From Paramacrobiotus metropolitanus (taxonomy: Eukaryota > Tardigrada > Eutardigrada > Parachela > Macrobiotidae), in assembly GCF_019649055.1 (NCBI RefSeq), contig NW_026570389.1:1-64000 (forward strand): a stretch of DNA of 64,000 nt. Direction: 5' to 3'. Below, piece by piece: positions 20,233-28,828 of this stretch. The notes under the pieces were generated by a model. It was not told the origin of the DNA and made no database searches. It worked only from the letters and a program-made list of their open reading frames with translations. A program made the position numbers and the translations under genes. Position 1 is the first letter of the stretch. Each line of letters starts with the position of its first letter.

Positions 20233-20753
20233 ACGGAGATAAACCGAAACAGAAGCGAGGAAGGAAAAAGAAAGAGGATAAGGATTTCGAAACAGCAGTC
20301 ACAATTAAGTTGAACGCGGAGGCTGGTAATTTGGCAGAAAGGTCACTGGAACAAGACAACGAACCGACCTCCAAAGTACCAGAGCGTACCTCCAAAAAGG
20401 ACCTGCAACAATCCTTTTTCGAACCACGCACTGCTACCGAAGATAAGGATGACCTTTCGAAACAGCGTACGGACGCTGAGATGTCAGAGCGTGACCCGAA
20501 TTTTTTCGAACCACGCACTGTTACCGGTTATGAGAATGACCTCATACAAAAGAGAGAAGAGGAGATAGAAGCGGTCAAATCAAAAGCTGAACAATTGGGC
20601 CGTGATATAGCGAAAGCAATTAACGAGCGGAAAGTCAAACAGAAGAAAAAGAAACCGACCCCTACGGACTTATTGACCCAAAAAGGCGAACCTGAGGACG
20701 CAGCCGAGAAAGAACTCCTTGATCGGATAACTAAAGGACGAGAGAACAAATAA
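20205..20753 (+). CDS. Pol C-terminal tail, Lys/Glu-rich
   Basis: About 182 codons. A basic start (KPKQKRGRKKKEDK) looks like a nuclear-localisation stretch. Repeats of FFEPRT follow (near residues 70 and 105, with a related FFEPP in the preceding frame). Probably the tail of the pol polyprotein after a frameshift near 20210. No known domain. Confidence 0.5.
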   Translation: MGEGQTNGLNGDKPKQKRGRKKKEDKDFETAVTIKLNAEAGNLAERSLEQDNEPTSKVPERTSKKDLQQSFFEPRTATEDKDDLSKQRTDAEMSERDPNFFEPRTVTGYENDLIQKREEEIEAVKSKAEQLGRDIAKAINERKVKQKKKKPTPTDLLTQKGEPEDAAEKELLDRITKGRENK

Positions 20754-20879
20754 CCACATAGACATAAATAAGGGGTCACACTTAATTAAAAATAGGAGTT
20801 GGGAAGGCAAAAAGAAAGGTCACCACTGTGCAAAAAGTTAACCTTTATTGTTTCGTTTTATAGAAGGTAAGCACAGTTA
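20754..20879 (+). promoter_or_regulatory. Inter-cistron region with splice-site-like signals
   Basis: tttcgttttatag (AG at 20862-20863) is followed three bases later by AAG|GTAAGC, a near-consensus 5' splice site at 20867, and then by the ATG at 20880. An AAAGGTCAC lies at about 20815. A donor here could join to the acceptor at 26070-26071 and bring the 26086 frame to the front of a spliced RNA. Confidence 0.45.
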
Positions 20880-23240
20880 ATGGACAGATTGGAACGACAA
20901 AACTCGGATAATTCAGACTCGGAAAGTATCGGAAACCCACTAAAAGCATCAACACCTATAAGAATGGAAGGTGAATACGGTTATGACACCTCATATGGTG
21001 AAGGATCGACGTCGTCAGTGGGAACGGCTCAGAATGAACCCGGAACAAGTCAAGGAGGTTACTACAGCGGCCCGGGGTATTACGTGTACCACGACCCAGG
21101 ACAGCAGACGAATTATCAGGACACGGTTAACTGGGTGCACCACGGCTCACCTGCCGGAACCCAGTATTCGGGACAAGCAACGAGCGCCCCTTATCAACCG
21201 TATCCAGGATCGTATACCCCACCGATGGGACCACCACAAGTAATGATGGGACCGGCAAGAATGTTGATGCCGCCACCGCAACAGACCACACCGAGTCGAT
21301 TTACGGGACATGGTGGATTCAGCGGAACTCCACCACGATCACAAAGGTCATCTCCGATATTACCGCCTTTTCCGGAGACGGGAGGCTTGTCACTGTCGGA
21401 TATCGGAGCGCCTCGTATGAGAACACCGCAGCAACTTGGAGCGCAGCGCCCTCATCGTAATTCGCCACACAGAGGAGGAAGGCGACCGAGAGGCATTCTA
21501 CCGTCACTGGGTCCAAACTTGGACGAGACTGGACCAGATGGTTTACGGCTTACGCCCCCAGGTGAACCCTCAATACACGCATACGCACCGAAGCTTCCTT
21601 TGGATTTGAGAGAAGACGACGTAAGCTTAAATATGATTCCGAATAAGGAGGAAAAATTGACGGAGAACGACTTGGAAGCTATCCGGGAATTTAATCGGAA
21701 ATGCCGCGAACTTTATAGAATTCACATGCGAGTTAAAGACGAGCACGCATGGTACGGAAAGTTGATCAGTCTGGAAGCCGTCATTAAACCATGTCATATC
21801 GCCCTGAAGGAAAAGACGAAACTGATCGAAAAAGAGCGCAGGGAATACGCGATAAAAGTTGCGTCGATGTGGCAATACCACCCGTCGCTAAATGGTAGGC
21901 CATGGCCTTCGATCGTCGAAAAGATCCTTAGGTATCTTAAAGTGTTCCCGGAAACAAGACAGATGCATCCTACCAGCGTCGCGGGACCATCTAAACCCAG
22001 AGCTGAAAAAGATGCCCCGGTTGATGAAATGACGGACGAGGACCTTTTGGCCACAAAGCAGAAGATTGATGCCGTATTAACGGAACGAGCAGAAAGGTCA
22101 CGGGCCAGCTCGGTTGCAGGATCAGGACGTGGACGTACTAGTTCGGTCACAGAACCATCCAGTGGCACCACGAAGAGTGGAAAAAGAGTGAGATCACCGA
22201 CGACAAGCCCAAAAGAAACTGATAAGAAAGGGCAGCGAACAAAGAAGCCCACAGAAAGCAAAGCAACACCAGCTGAGCCGGCAAAGCCACAGGCCCCGAT
22301 TCCAGTGGGTAGAAAGAGTGTACCACCCACGCCGAAAGGAACAGAAGGTCAGATTCGATTCCCGAAGTGTAGAAGTTTCACGGCCAAGTACACTGGGGAA
22401 GATCATAAAGAACGAAAGGTCACTGCACGAATAGTCGATAAGAAAACGAACAAAGAGATCGACTCGTATAATCCCCTCGCGGATAGGTCAGTTAAGGATG
22501 CCATTGGGAAAGAGTCAAAAACGGTAGTCAATGAGGCGCTACAGTTTATTCCCCCAGAAGAACGTCATAACCCAAGAGTTATCGTTCAGATGATGAAGCA
22601 CGTGGTATCTAAAGTTGCAACCGAAGAAGATGCATGGATCCGTATCAAAGTGGGCACAGATGATGACCACTTGGCATATACATACACAACGGACGGCAAA
22701 CTGTTGATCAAAGAGAGAACTCGCTCAAAACCGACGGCGGATCCAGATCCGAAGAAACGATCGTCAGATGATTATGAGTCGGTCCCGAGGTATACAGAGG
22801 CGACAAGCAGAAAGGTCACCCTCAGACTTTTCGCTGACAATGGAGAAGCTGTGGAAACCATAACTGCGGTGATAGTTGACCCAATAACAGGAGACCCGGT
22901 CCCATATGCCCCATGGGATGTATCAGAAGAGAGCGCCCGAAATGCGAATCAGGCAGCTATTGACCAGCTATGGGGTCTGATACCGGAAAGCGACCGAAAA
23001 GATGCCGTGGTTCAAGCGAGCACACTCATCAGCATGATGCGGCATCGAGCGGAGATTGATGGAGCACATTTCCGACTCACAAGACGAATGGAAGATGGAA
23101 CGTACAAAACGGTATTTTACGACGCTAAGAAGAACCCTTTGTGGGAGGTCGCCTCACAGGGATCTCCGAAAGAGACAAGACACCTGGAAATTCATCCCCC
23201 GGCACAAGAAGGCGCCGGGCACGTCGGCAAATCTAACTGA
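20880..23240 (+). CDS. Accessory ORF A: disordered N-terminus and a duplicated unknown domain
   Basis: About 786 codons. Residues 1-240 are Pro/Gln/Gly/Tyr-rich and disordered (YYSGPGYYVYHDPGQQ). Residues 240-370 are a helical region containing CRELYRIHMRVKDEHAWYG. Two copies of a domain of about 110 residues follow at about 497-615 and 644-755. Both share T-A-x-I-V-D-x-x-T, then Y-x-P, then a helix ending in a P-E-x(1-2)-R segment, then an M-x-H helix. No membrane segment, so not an envelope protein. The final residues lie past a frameshift near 23150. Not recognised. The second cistron position resembles env or Rep-like accessory genes. Confidence 0.72.
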   Translation: MDRLERQNSDNSDSESIGNPLKASTPIRMEGEYGYDTSYGEGSTSSVGTAQNEPGTSQGGYYSGPGYYVYHDPGQQTNYQDTVNWVHHGSPAGTQYSGQATSAPYQPYPGSYTPPMGPPQVMMGPARMLMPPPQQTTPSRFTGHGGFSGTPPRSQRSSPILPPFPETGGLSLSDIGAPRMRTPQQLGAQRPHRNSPHRGGRRPRGILPSLGPNLDETGPDGLRLTPPGEPSIHAYAPKLPLDLREDDVSLNMIPNKEEKLTENDLEAIREFNRKCRELYRIHMRVKDEHAWYGKLISLEAVIKPCHIALKEKTKLIEKERREYAIKVASMWQYHPSLNGRPWPSIVEKILRYLKVFPETRQMHPTSVAGPSKPRAEKDAPVDEMTDEDLLATKQKIDAVLTERAERSRASSVAGSGRGRTSSVTEPSSGTTKSGKRVRSPTTSPKETDKKGQRTKKPTESKATPAEPAKPQAPIPVGRKSVPPTPKGTEGQIRFPKCRSFTAKYTGEDHKERKVTARIVDKKTNKEIDSYNPLADRSVKDAIGKESKTVVNEALQFIPPEERHNPRVIVQMMKHVVSKVATEEDAWIRIKVGTDDDHLAYTYTTDGKLLIKERTRSKPTADPDPKKRSSDDYESVPRYTEATSRKVTLRLFADNGEAVETITAVIVDPITGDPVPYAPWDVSEESARNANQAAIDQLWGLIPESDRKDAVVQASTLISMMRHRAEIDGAHFRLTRRMEDGTYKTVFYDAKKNPLWEVASQGSPKETRHLEIHPPAQEGAGHVGKSN

Positions 23241-24546
23241 AACCGGAGGGGCAAGACGTTCTCTACAAAGAGTGTTAGAGATTGCCCAGGGAAGTCATGA
23301 GCACCTTCAGTGTGATGAACCAAACTGTGCCTATTGTAATCCACCTGGTGACGACGAACCAGAGTCGGAAGACGAGGACCCACCTGAGGAAGAAGGCTCA
23401 GACGAAGAAACGGCCGACAAACATAAAAAGCCCTCAAAAGCGAAGCCCTCAAAAGTCAAACCGAGGAAAGCGCCCAGATTGGAAGAGGCCATGAACCGTG
23501 ACAAGGTTAAGAAAGGCGACTTTCTCAAAAAACGAAGAGAAGAAGAAGAGAAGAAGAAAAGACAGGAGGAAGAAGATAAGAAGAAGAAGAGCGGTGACGA
23601 AAGCGATAGCACAAGCACCGGGAAGAAGAAAAGAGATGAACCAGCGTCGCATGACGTTGAGATATTGGACGAGTCAGTTGGCGAAGTTGAAGAAAGGTCA
23701 TCGACACCTACGAAGTCAAAGAAAGTTATCCAATCGGCTACAGCAGAGCCATCAAAACCCAAAGGAAAGGTCATAGCGGTGAAACAAGCTGTCCCCATTG
23801 TCATTTCCGCATCCACGCCAAAGGAGCGCAAGGACAAACAGATCCGCGAAAAAGCGAAACGGGAGACGTCGCGTGAATCGGAGGCATCGGAAGTGAGCCT
23901 TCCAAGCACTTCGACGGTTAGTGCGAGGTCACACACGGACTCGAAAACGACACGATCAAGAACCACCGAACCAAGAAGCTTAGCGGAAGCTCTGGATAAA
24001 GGGAAAAAAGCAAAGAGCGAACCCGTTAAGACCAAAGGAAAGGGCAAGACAGTCACGAAAATCGACGCATTAGCGACGGTTAATTACACTGAACCAGATG
24101 GAGAGAGTGAACTGGACTTCACCTCAGACGAAGAATTTGATGGTCCCGATGATGATAATTTGAACACGGTCGATGAAGTAATCAGAGCGTATAACGGAGC
24201 TGAAAAGAATTTCACACGAATAAGAACAGCATCGGTGACATCCAAATTTAAAGCAGGCCTGAAGACGTATTTGAAGAAACAACATCGTAGCTTCACTAAA
24301 CAAAAGTTCGACGTCGTATTGGAATTCGCGCGGAACGCAGGAAAACTTATACAGAAGCACCCGAGTTTCTCGTATGAGGCCAAGTTGTTCAGACCAGCCA
24401 GTTCGGATAAAGCGCTGACAACTCCGAATGAAGCGGTCCCAATGCGAGTAGAAAGGGCAATCGCAGGAATGACAAGCCCGTTAGGATCAACGAGTCATCG
24501 GATTAGCCAATACATCAACGCAGTTTGGAACGACGGAACGGGATGA
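23056..24546 (+). CDS. Accessory ORF B: highly charged linker and small C-terminal helical domain
   Basis: About 496 codons. It is meaningful only after about 23150, where it takes over from ORF A, so A and B are probably one protein. There is a short CDEPNCAYCNPPG cysteine cluster, a long Lys/Glu/Ser region (KKRREEEEKKKRQEEEDKKK), and a C-terminal helical segment (KFKAGLKTYLKKQHRSF, then FDVVLEFARNAGK). The charged part resembles generic nuclear low-complexity sequence. The function is unknown. Confidence 0.55.
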   Translation: MMEHISDSQDEWKMERTKRYFTTLRRTLCGRSPHRDLRKRQDTWKFIPRHKKAPGTSANLTETGGARRSLQRVLEIAQGSHEHLQCDEPNCAYCNPPGDDEPESEDEDPPEEEGSDEETADKHKKPSKAKPSKVKPRKAPRLEEAMNRDKVKKGDFLKKRREEEEKKKRQEEEDKKKKSGDESDSTSTGKKKRDEPASHDVEILDESVGEVEERSSTPTKSKKVIQSATAEPSKPKGKVIAVKQAVPIVISASTPKERKDKQIREKAKRETSRESEASEVSLPSTSTVSARSHTDSKTTRSRTTEPRSLAEALDKGKKAKSEPVKTKGKGKTVTKIDALATVNYTEPDGESELDFTSDEEFDGPDDDNLNTVDEVIRAYNGAEKNFTRIRTASVTSKFKAGLKTYLKKQHRSFTKQKFDVVLEFARNAGKLIQKHPSFSYEAKLFRPASSDKALTTPNEAVPMRVERAIAGMTSPLGSTSHRISQYINAVWNDGTG

Positions 24547-25745
24547 TAAAAGAAATCGATACGGCAACCGAGCGTGTGCTGCCGAGATTGATCAAACAGA
24601 ACGTCCTTGCCACGACAAACGCACACAAAGGACACCCGATCCGATACACGAGAGTTGGTCTAATACCACCGGAAAGACAGATCCACTGTAATATGTCCGA
24701 CAGTCAGGATATGGAAAAGGTCACAGTTTCATCGAAGACAAAAGGCCCAATGGACTCGGAATCGGGAAGTGATGACGATACTACAATAACGGCTCCTTCT
24801 GGACCTGCGACAGAAAAAGATGAACAGTCGAAAGGTCAAAAGACATCTGGAACTACCGCAGAAGTCCAATCGAAAGGTCATGAGACTTCAGACAAACGGG
24901 AGAAAGAAAAGGTCATGCTCCCGATGGATAAGGCAGCGGCAGAAGCTGAAGCGGATTCGGCGCGCCAGGTGTTTCACAAATCACTGTTCATACCATTAAA
25001 GGACGTCTTTGAGAAGGAACGATCGAAGTCGGTCGGCGATTTAAAAGGTCAAGAGACTTTGCCACAGGAGGAGAAGAAGACAGCCGAACCAAAATCGGCG
25101 GGGTCATCATCAGGATCACTGGCAAAGCTGAGGATCGACGAGACAGCGACGGCTGACCCAACGGACTCGACATCCTCCCAGAAAAGTAGCGGAACACCGG
25201 CAAAGGAGGCTACAGATTACATGTTAGGGCCGGCATTGGACGTGAATAATCGTACATGGAACGAAGTCCAGAACGCGCTCCAGATCATCCGAGAAAAAGA
25301 GATGCTTGGTACAGATCTGAAGAGACAAGTGGCAATAAATTCAAACGGAAGGTCGTCACTTAACATGACTGAACGAGCTCTGAAACGAGCATATAAAGAA
25401 GGAAAGCTGGGATGTAAATACAATAAGGATAACAAAGTCGTTTACTACCTTCCGAAACAGGGTCAGGAACGAACGCCCAGATTGAAAATGGAATTGGAGG
25501 CCTGGAAGATAGCCATCACAGACGTGGCTTTGGACGCCATCGGCGGTACAAATGGAGCGTCATGGAATGACCTTTCGAACTTCATGTCCGTCAATTATGA
25601 ATTGGGAGAGTTGAATATTGAAAGCGATAAGGAGTGGATTAAGAATGCCGTTGAAGCCTTGATCTCGGACGAAGTGCTTCATATTAAGCCAGATGGCCGA
25701 ATCGATTTCAAGCCGTATAAACCATCGACGAAAGAATCCGAGTGA
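24525..25745 (+). CDS. Accessory ORF C: two winged-helix-like repeats
   Basis: About 406 codons, beginning in frame after ORF B (22 bp overlap). Residues 1-225 are charged and rich in KGH encoded by AAAGGTCA. Two C-terminal segments look alike: about 243-312 begins TWNEV and ends in NKVVYYLPK, and about 345-397 begins SWNDL and ends in PDGRIDFKP. Both read as three helices and a strand-turn-strand, the outline of a winged helix or linker-histone-type domain. That would suggest DNA binding. The match is by pattern only. Stop at 25743-25745. Confidence 0.5.
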   Translation: MERRNGMIKEIDTATERVLPRLIKQNVLATTNAHKGHPIRYTRVGLIPPERQIHCNMSDSQDMEKVTVSSKTKGPMDSESGSDDDTTITAPSGPATEKDEQSKGQKTSGTTAEVQSKGHETSDKREKEKVMLPMDKAAAEAEADSARQVFHKSLFIPLKDVFEKERSKSVGDLKGQETLPQEEKKTAEPKSAGSSSGSLAKLRIDETATADPTDSTSSQKSSGTPAKEATDYMLGPALDVNNRTWNEVQNALQIIREKEMLGTDLKRQVAINSNGRSSLNMTERALKRAYKEGKLGCKYNKDNKVVYYLPKQGQERTPRLKMELEAWKIAITDVALDAIGGTNGASWNDLSNFMSVNYELGELNIESDKEWIKNAVEALISDEVLHIKPDGRIDFKPYKPSTKESE

Positions 25746-26085
25746 ACTAACCGAGTGTAATATGCAGCGAGTAATGAACCCTGCATATTACAGAAAAAGC
25801 ATAAAATAGTTCAAAACGAAAGAGAAAAGTGTTATGAAAGGTCACCTGAAAGCAGCAATAGGACTAATAGAAAAGGTCACAGTAGTCAGAGAGTGCTGAT
25901 AACGTGAGAAAGGTCACCACGTTACAGTGATAGAAAAGCCAGCAGGAGCTAAGAAAGTCTCAGCTCAGTAACGGAATAGGCGTAAAAATGATAGAAAGCC
26001 TTGATAACGGATAAGAATGGAAAGGATTAACGTCGAAAAGGTTACTATGATGGATTGTTTTATAATTGCAGATTAAAGAAGAAAG
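25746..26085 (+). promoter_or_regulatory. Inter-cistron region with motif copies and a 3' splice site
   Basis: Non-coding. Three AAAGGTCAC copies lie at about 25838, 25874 and 25909. It ends with ttgttttataattgcag (AG at 26070-26071), a good acceptor with pyrimidine tract, 14 bases before the ATG at 26086. A similar acceptor, ttgtttgcag, lies at 28968-28969. Confidence 0.5.
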
Positions 26086-28392
26086 ATGGCACAAAAAGGT
26101 CAAGCCACTCCTAAAGGTTCAGGAACGGCGGCAGACATCGATCAGTTTACGGGCTATAATCCAAAGTGTCCGGACTGCTTACGGAACAACAAAAAGGTTG
26201 ATAAGAAATTCCCTTGCTACACTTGCATTCACAAGCTGGACGACCCACATATTGTCTCACTTGTTGGAGTCTCGGAAGCTAAACGTGGGAACCTGGACGT
26301 CTTCCGTAACCTGATAAGTGCAAGGAATTACGGCAGCATCCCTGTAGAAGAGCGAATGCTATTCGAAGATCGTTATCGAGAAGCGATCCGGAACAATGAA
26401 CCTGGTTGGGATGACACCCTGGAGCCGTTGAAGTGTCCACAAACAGACGCATATCGGAAGAAGTTTGAAGAAGACCAAGCGAAGATGCGAGCTCAGCAGA
26501 TGGAAGACGAAATCCGCGCGAAAATTAATGCGGAAAATAAAAGAGCAAGTGAACAGGCTGCACGAGAATCACTGCCCAGCACATCGAGTTTAGTTGCACC
26601 TACGGGCATGGCCAGCCTTAACGAAGACGAAATGCAACTTGTACGACAGTCGCTTATCATACAAATTGAAACGTTAACGAAAGATCCAGCTGCCATGTCA
26701 GACGAGGTATTCAAAATGCTGTTGCGGGAGAAGAAACGACTTCAAGACGGGTTCGCGCCGGCACCCTACATAAAGAAGGAAGTCGAAAGACGTATGGATG
26801 ACCTACGTAAATCTCGCCGAACCGAAAGCGATGTGCTGCAAGCATTCAGAAATTTTAAACGGGACGAAGGCTTTATACGACCACGGTCGCCCCCGCATAG
26901 AGAAAGGTCACGCGGACATTCACGAGAATATGAGCGAACTTCTGAACGACAGAGAGAAAGGTCACGCGAACACTCTCGTGAAAGGACACGTGACTACCGC
27001 AACGAAAGGTCACGCGAACGTTCTCATGATAGAGATTACCGTGGCGGAAGAGGATGGGTGCGCCATGGAGACGAAGTTACAGAAACGAGTATTCAAAGGA
27101 AAATCGATACGGCAAAGATTTTGGCGGCGACGAGAGGACGTGAAGAAAAACGGCGTGCGGAGACGTTCCGTACAGAGCCTGAAAAACAAGGGCATCAGGT
27201 GCCGATGGGAGTTGCATTCCGGAATCGTAACGTCAGGATGTCAACACCCGAAAGGTCATGGGATAAAAGACGTGAACATACGCGAAATCGAACGCCTGAC
27301 CCACAGGATAAGAGATGGCAACAGAGAGCTGCATTTTATGCGACCTTTGACTCGGGCGCAAGCAAAAGGTCATCAAGCACTGAACGGGAAGATTCACCCC
27401 CAAAGTATCAGCGGGTGGAGTCAATGGTTCACGTCGTGGATCCAATTGTGAGCGTCGTACAAGAAGACGATGCGATGGAAGGAACCAGCTCAGTTGTGGA
27501 AACCGCATCTCAAGAGAATGTAACCCATCGACGGAATGTAATTCTGGATAGTGACCTTCAACCGGCTACACCGGCGAGTAATGAACCGTCGCAGCCTGAG
27601 TCAGGGGAGAGACGTGAACTAGAAGGTCATCGTGAACCGGATAATCGTCGCCAAGCTGAACAGCGACAGAACTCCAGATTCGATAACCGACAACCGGATA
27701 CCATCGACATGGAATATAATACGACTGATATTGATGAGCAAACGGTCGAAATTTGTCGATACTTTGGACTTGAATCGGACTCGGTTGAAGCCAACAAAAT
27801 TGGCACAATTCTGAGACAGTTGAGCCATTTCTTACTTGACTCAGGTTATGCGAGAGAGATTAAACAGGGAGTGGAGCAAGGAACTTTTCGTCGATTATTC
27901 ATCCACCGCGATTCAGTACGGGACTGTTATCTCCCTATCCGACGGAACGGGCTACATAGTTTGGTGGATTTGAGTTTATTGGATGTACCGCTGGATACAA
28001 CTGACCCAATCGGGATGACACAGTTCTACTACAGAGACTATCCCGAACGACAAGAATACGTGGCTCAGTTTGTTTTACGACACGTGAATCCAGCCTTCAA
28101 GTTGCTTGCAGCAAGGGCATCGATAGGACTACAGGTGGATCCGAAGGACTATGCCGCAAAAAGGATGGGGCAAAAGGTCTTTGCTGCGAGACTGGCACAT
28201 TACAAGACACAGAATCAATTGGTGTCTAATACCATGAAGGACGACATTCCACCGTTCTTCCGAGCTCATGTCGCTAAATTGGGACAACCGATGGAACATA
28301 TCAGCATAGCGCATACGGCTCGCAAGGCGCTGAAAAGTGTAAGACACGAATGGAAAGGGCAACTTGACACAGCGCCACGCATCCCAAGTTGA
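26086..28392 (+). CDS. Accessory ORF D: zinc-finger, Arg/Ser-rich and unknown C-terminal domain
   Basis: About 768 codons. Residues 25-48 hold C-P-D-C ... C-Y-T-C, a C-x2-C/C-x2-C zinc-binding pair. Residues 90-250 are helical and charged. Residues 265-325 are an SR-like run (RERSRGHSREYERTSERQRE), where each ERSR is an AAAGGTCAC copy. Residues about 545-755 form a folded domain with YFGLES, RLFIHRDSVRDCYLPIRR and QFYYRDYPERQEYVAQF that I cannot place. No signal peptide or membrane helix. The last residues pass a frameshift near 28370. Confidence 0.7.
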   Translation: MAQKGQATPKGSGTAADIDQFTGYNPKCPDCLRNNKKVDKKFPCYTCIHKLDDPHIVSLVGVSEAKRGNLDVFRNLISARNYGSIPVEERMLFEDRYREAIRNNEPGWDDTLEPLKCPQTDAYRKKFEEDQAKMRAQQMEDEIRAKINAENKRASEQAARESLPSTSSLVAPTGMASLNEDEMQLVRQSLIIQIETLTKDPAAMSDEVFKMLLREKKRLQDGFAPAPYIKKEVERRMDDLRKSRRTESDVLQAFRNFKRDEGFIRPRSPPHRERSRGHSREYERTSERQRERSREHSRERTRDYRNERSRERSHDRDYRGGRGWVRHGDEVTETSIQRKIDTAKILAATRGREEKRRAETFRTEPEKQGHQVPMGVAFRNRNVRMSTPERSWDKRREHTRNRTPDPQDKRWQQRAAFYATFDSGASKRSSSTEREDSPPKYQRVESMVHVVDPIVSVVQEDDAMEGTSSVVETASQENVTHRRNVILDSDLQPATPASNEPSQPESGERRELEGHREPDNRRQAEQRQNSRFDNRQPDTIDMEYNTTDIDEQTVEICRYFGLESDSVEANKIGTILRQLSHFLLDSGYAREIKQGVEQGTFRRLFIHRDSVRDCYLPIRRNGLHSLVDLSLLDVPLDTTDPIGMTQFYYRDYPERQEYVAQFVLRHVNPAFKLLAARASIGLQVDPKDYAAKRMGQKVFAARLAHYKTQNQLVSNTMKDDIPPFFRAHVAKLGQPMEHISIAHTARKALKSVRHEWKGQLDTAPRIPS

Positions 28393-28828
28393 AGAAAGGA
28401 TTAATAAGATCAAAGATTCTCTGGGAAGTGACTACGTTGAACCGGTGGACGGAATCGAAACTTACATTGATGAATTCTTAGTGAAGAAAAGTGACCGTCG
28501 CCCAGACCGTGCGCCTAACCAGATGGGACGACGCGGCATACGAAACCAACAGCTGCGGGATAATCTCGCCGACGTGCAGCGTCGATTGGCAGATGACCCT
28601 GATAATCGAAGGCTGCGACTGGAAGAAAATGATGCGCGCCATCGACTAGAGGCGGTTAAGCGCAGTCGCCAAGGGAAAGGTCGTGGCCAGCGCGAAGTTG
28701 ATCCGGCAAAGGTCATGGAAGTTGACTCGACGGAACCAGTTGACCGAACTTCCGATCGAAACCAACCGGAAAGCGCTAAGAAACGCCCGCCGAGAGATGG
28801 CGAGGGCGATTCAAATGAAATGGAATAG
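28364..28828 (+). CDS. Continuation of accessory ORF D in another frame
   Basis: About 154 codons of charged helix (RINKIKDSL, NQQLRDNLADVQRRLADDPD), then an Arg/Lys-rich tail. It overlaps the preceding frame by 29 bp and reads as its true C-terminus after a one-base frameshift. TAG at 28826-28828. It is the last coding sequence of the element. Confidence 0.5.
   Translation: MTQRHASQVEERINKIKDSLGSDYVEPVDGIETYIDEFLVKKSDRRPDRAPNQMGRRGIRNQQLRDNLADVQRRLADDPDNRRLRLEENDARHRLEAVKRSRQGKGRGQREVDPAKVMEVDSTEPVDRTSDRNQPESAKKRPPRDGEGDSNEME

Noticed and set aside
20880-28828. Downstream ORFs of the giant element as an envelope gene
   Set aside because: No signal peptide, transmembrane segment, fusion peptide or glycosylated ectodomain pattern in any of them.
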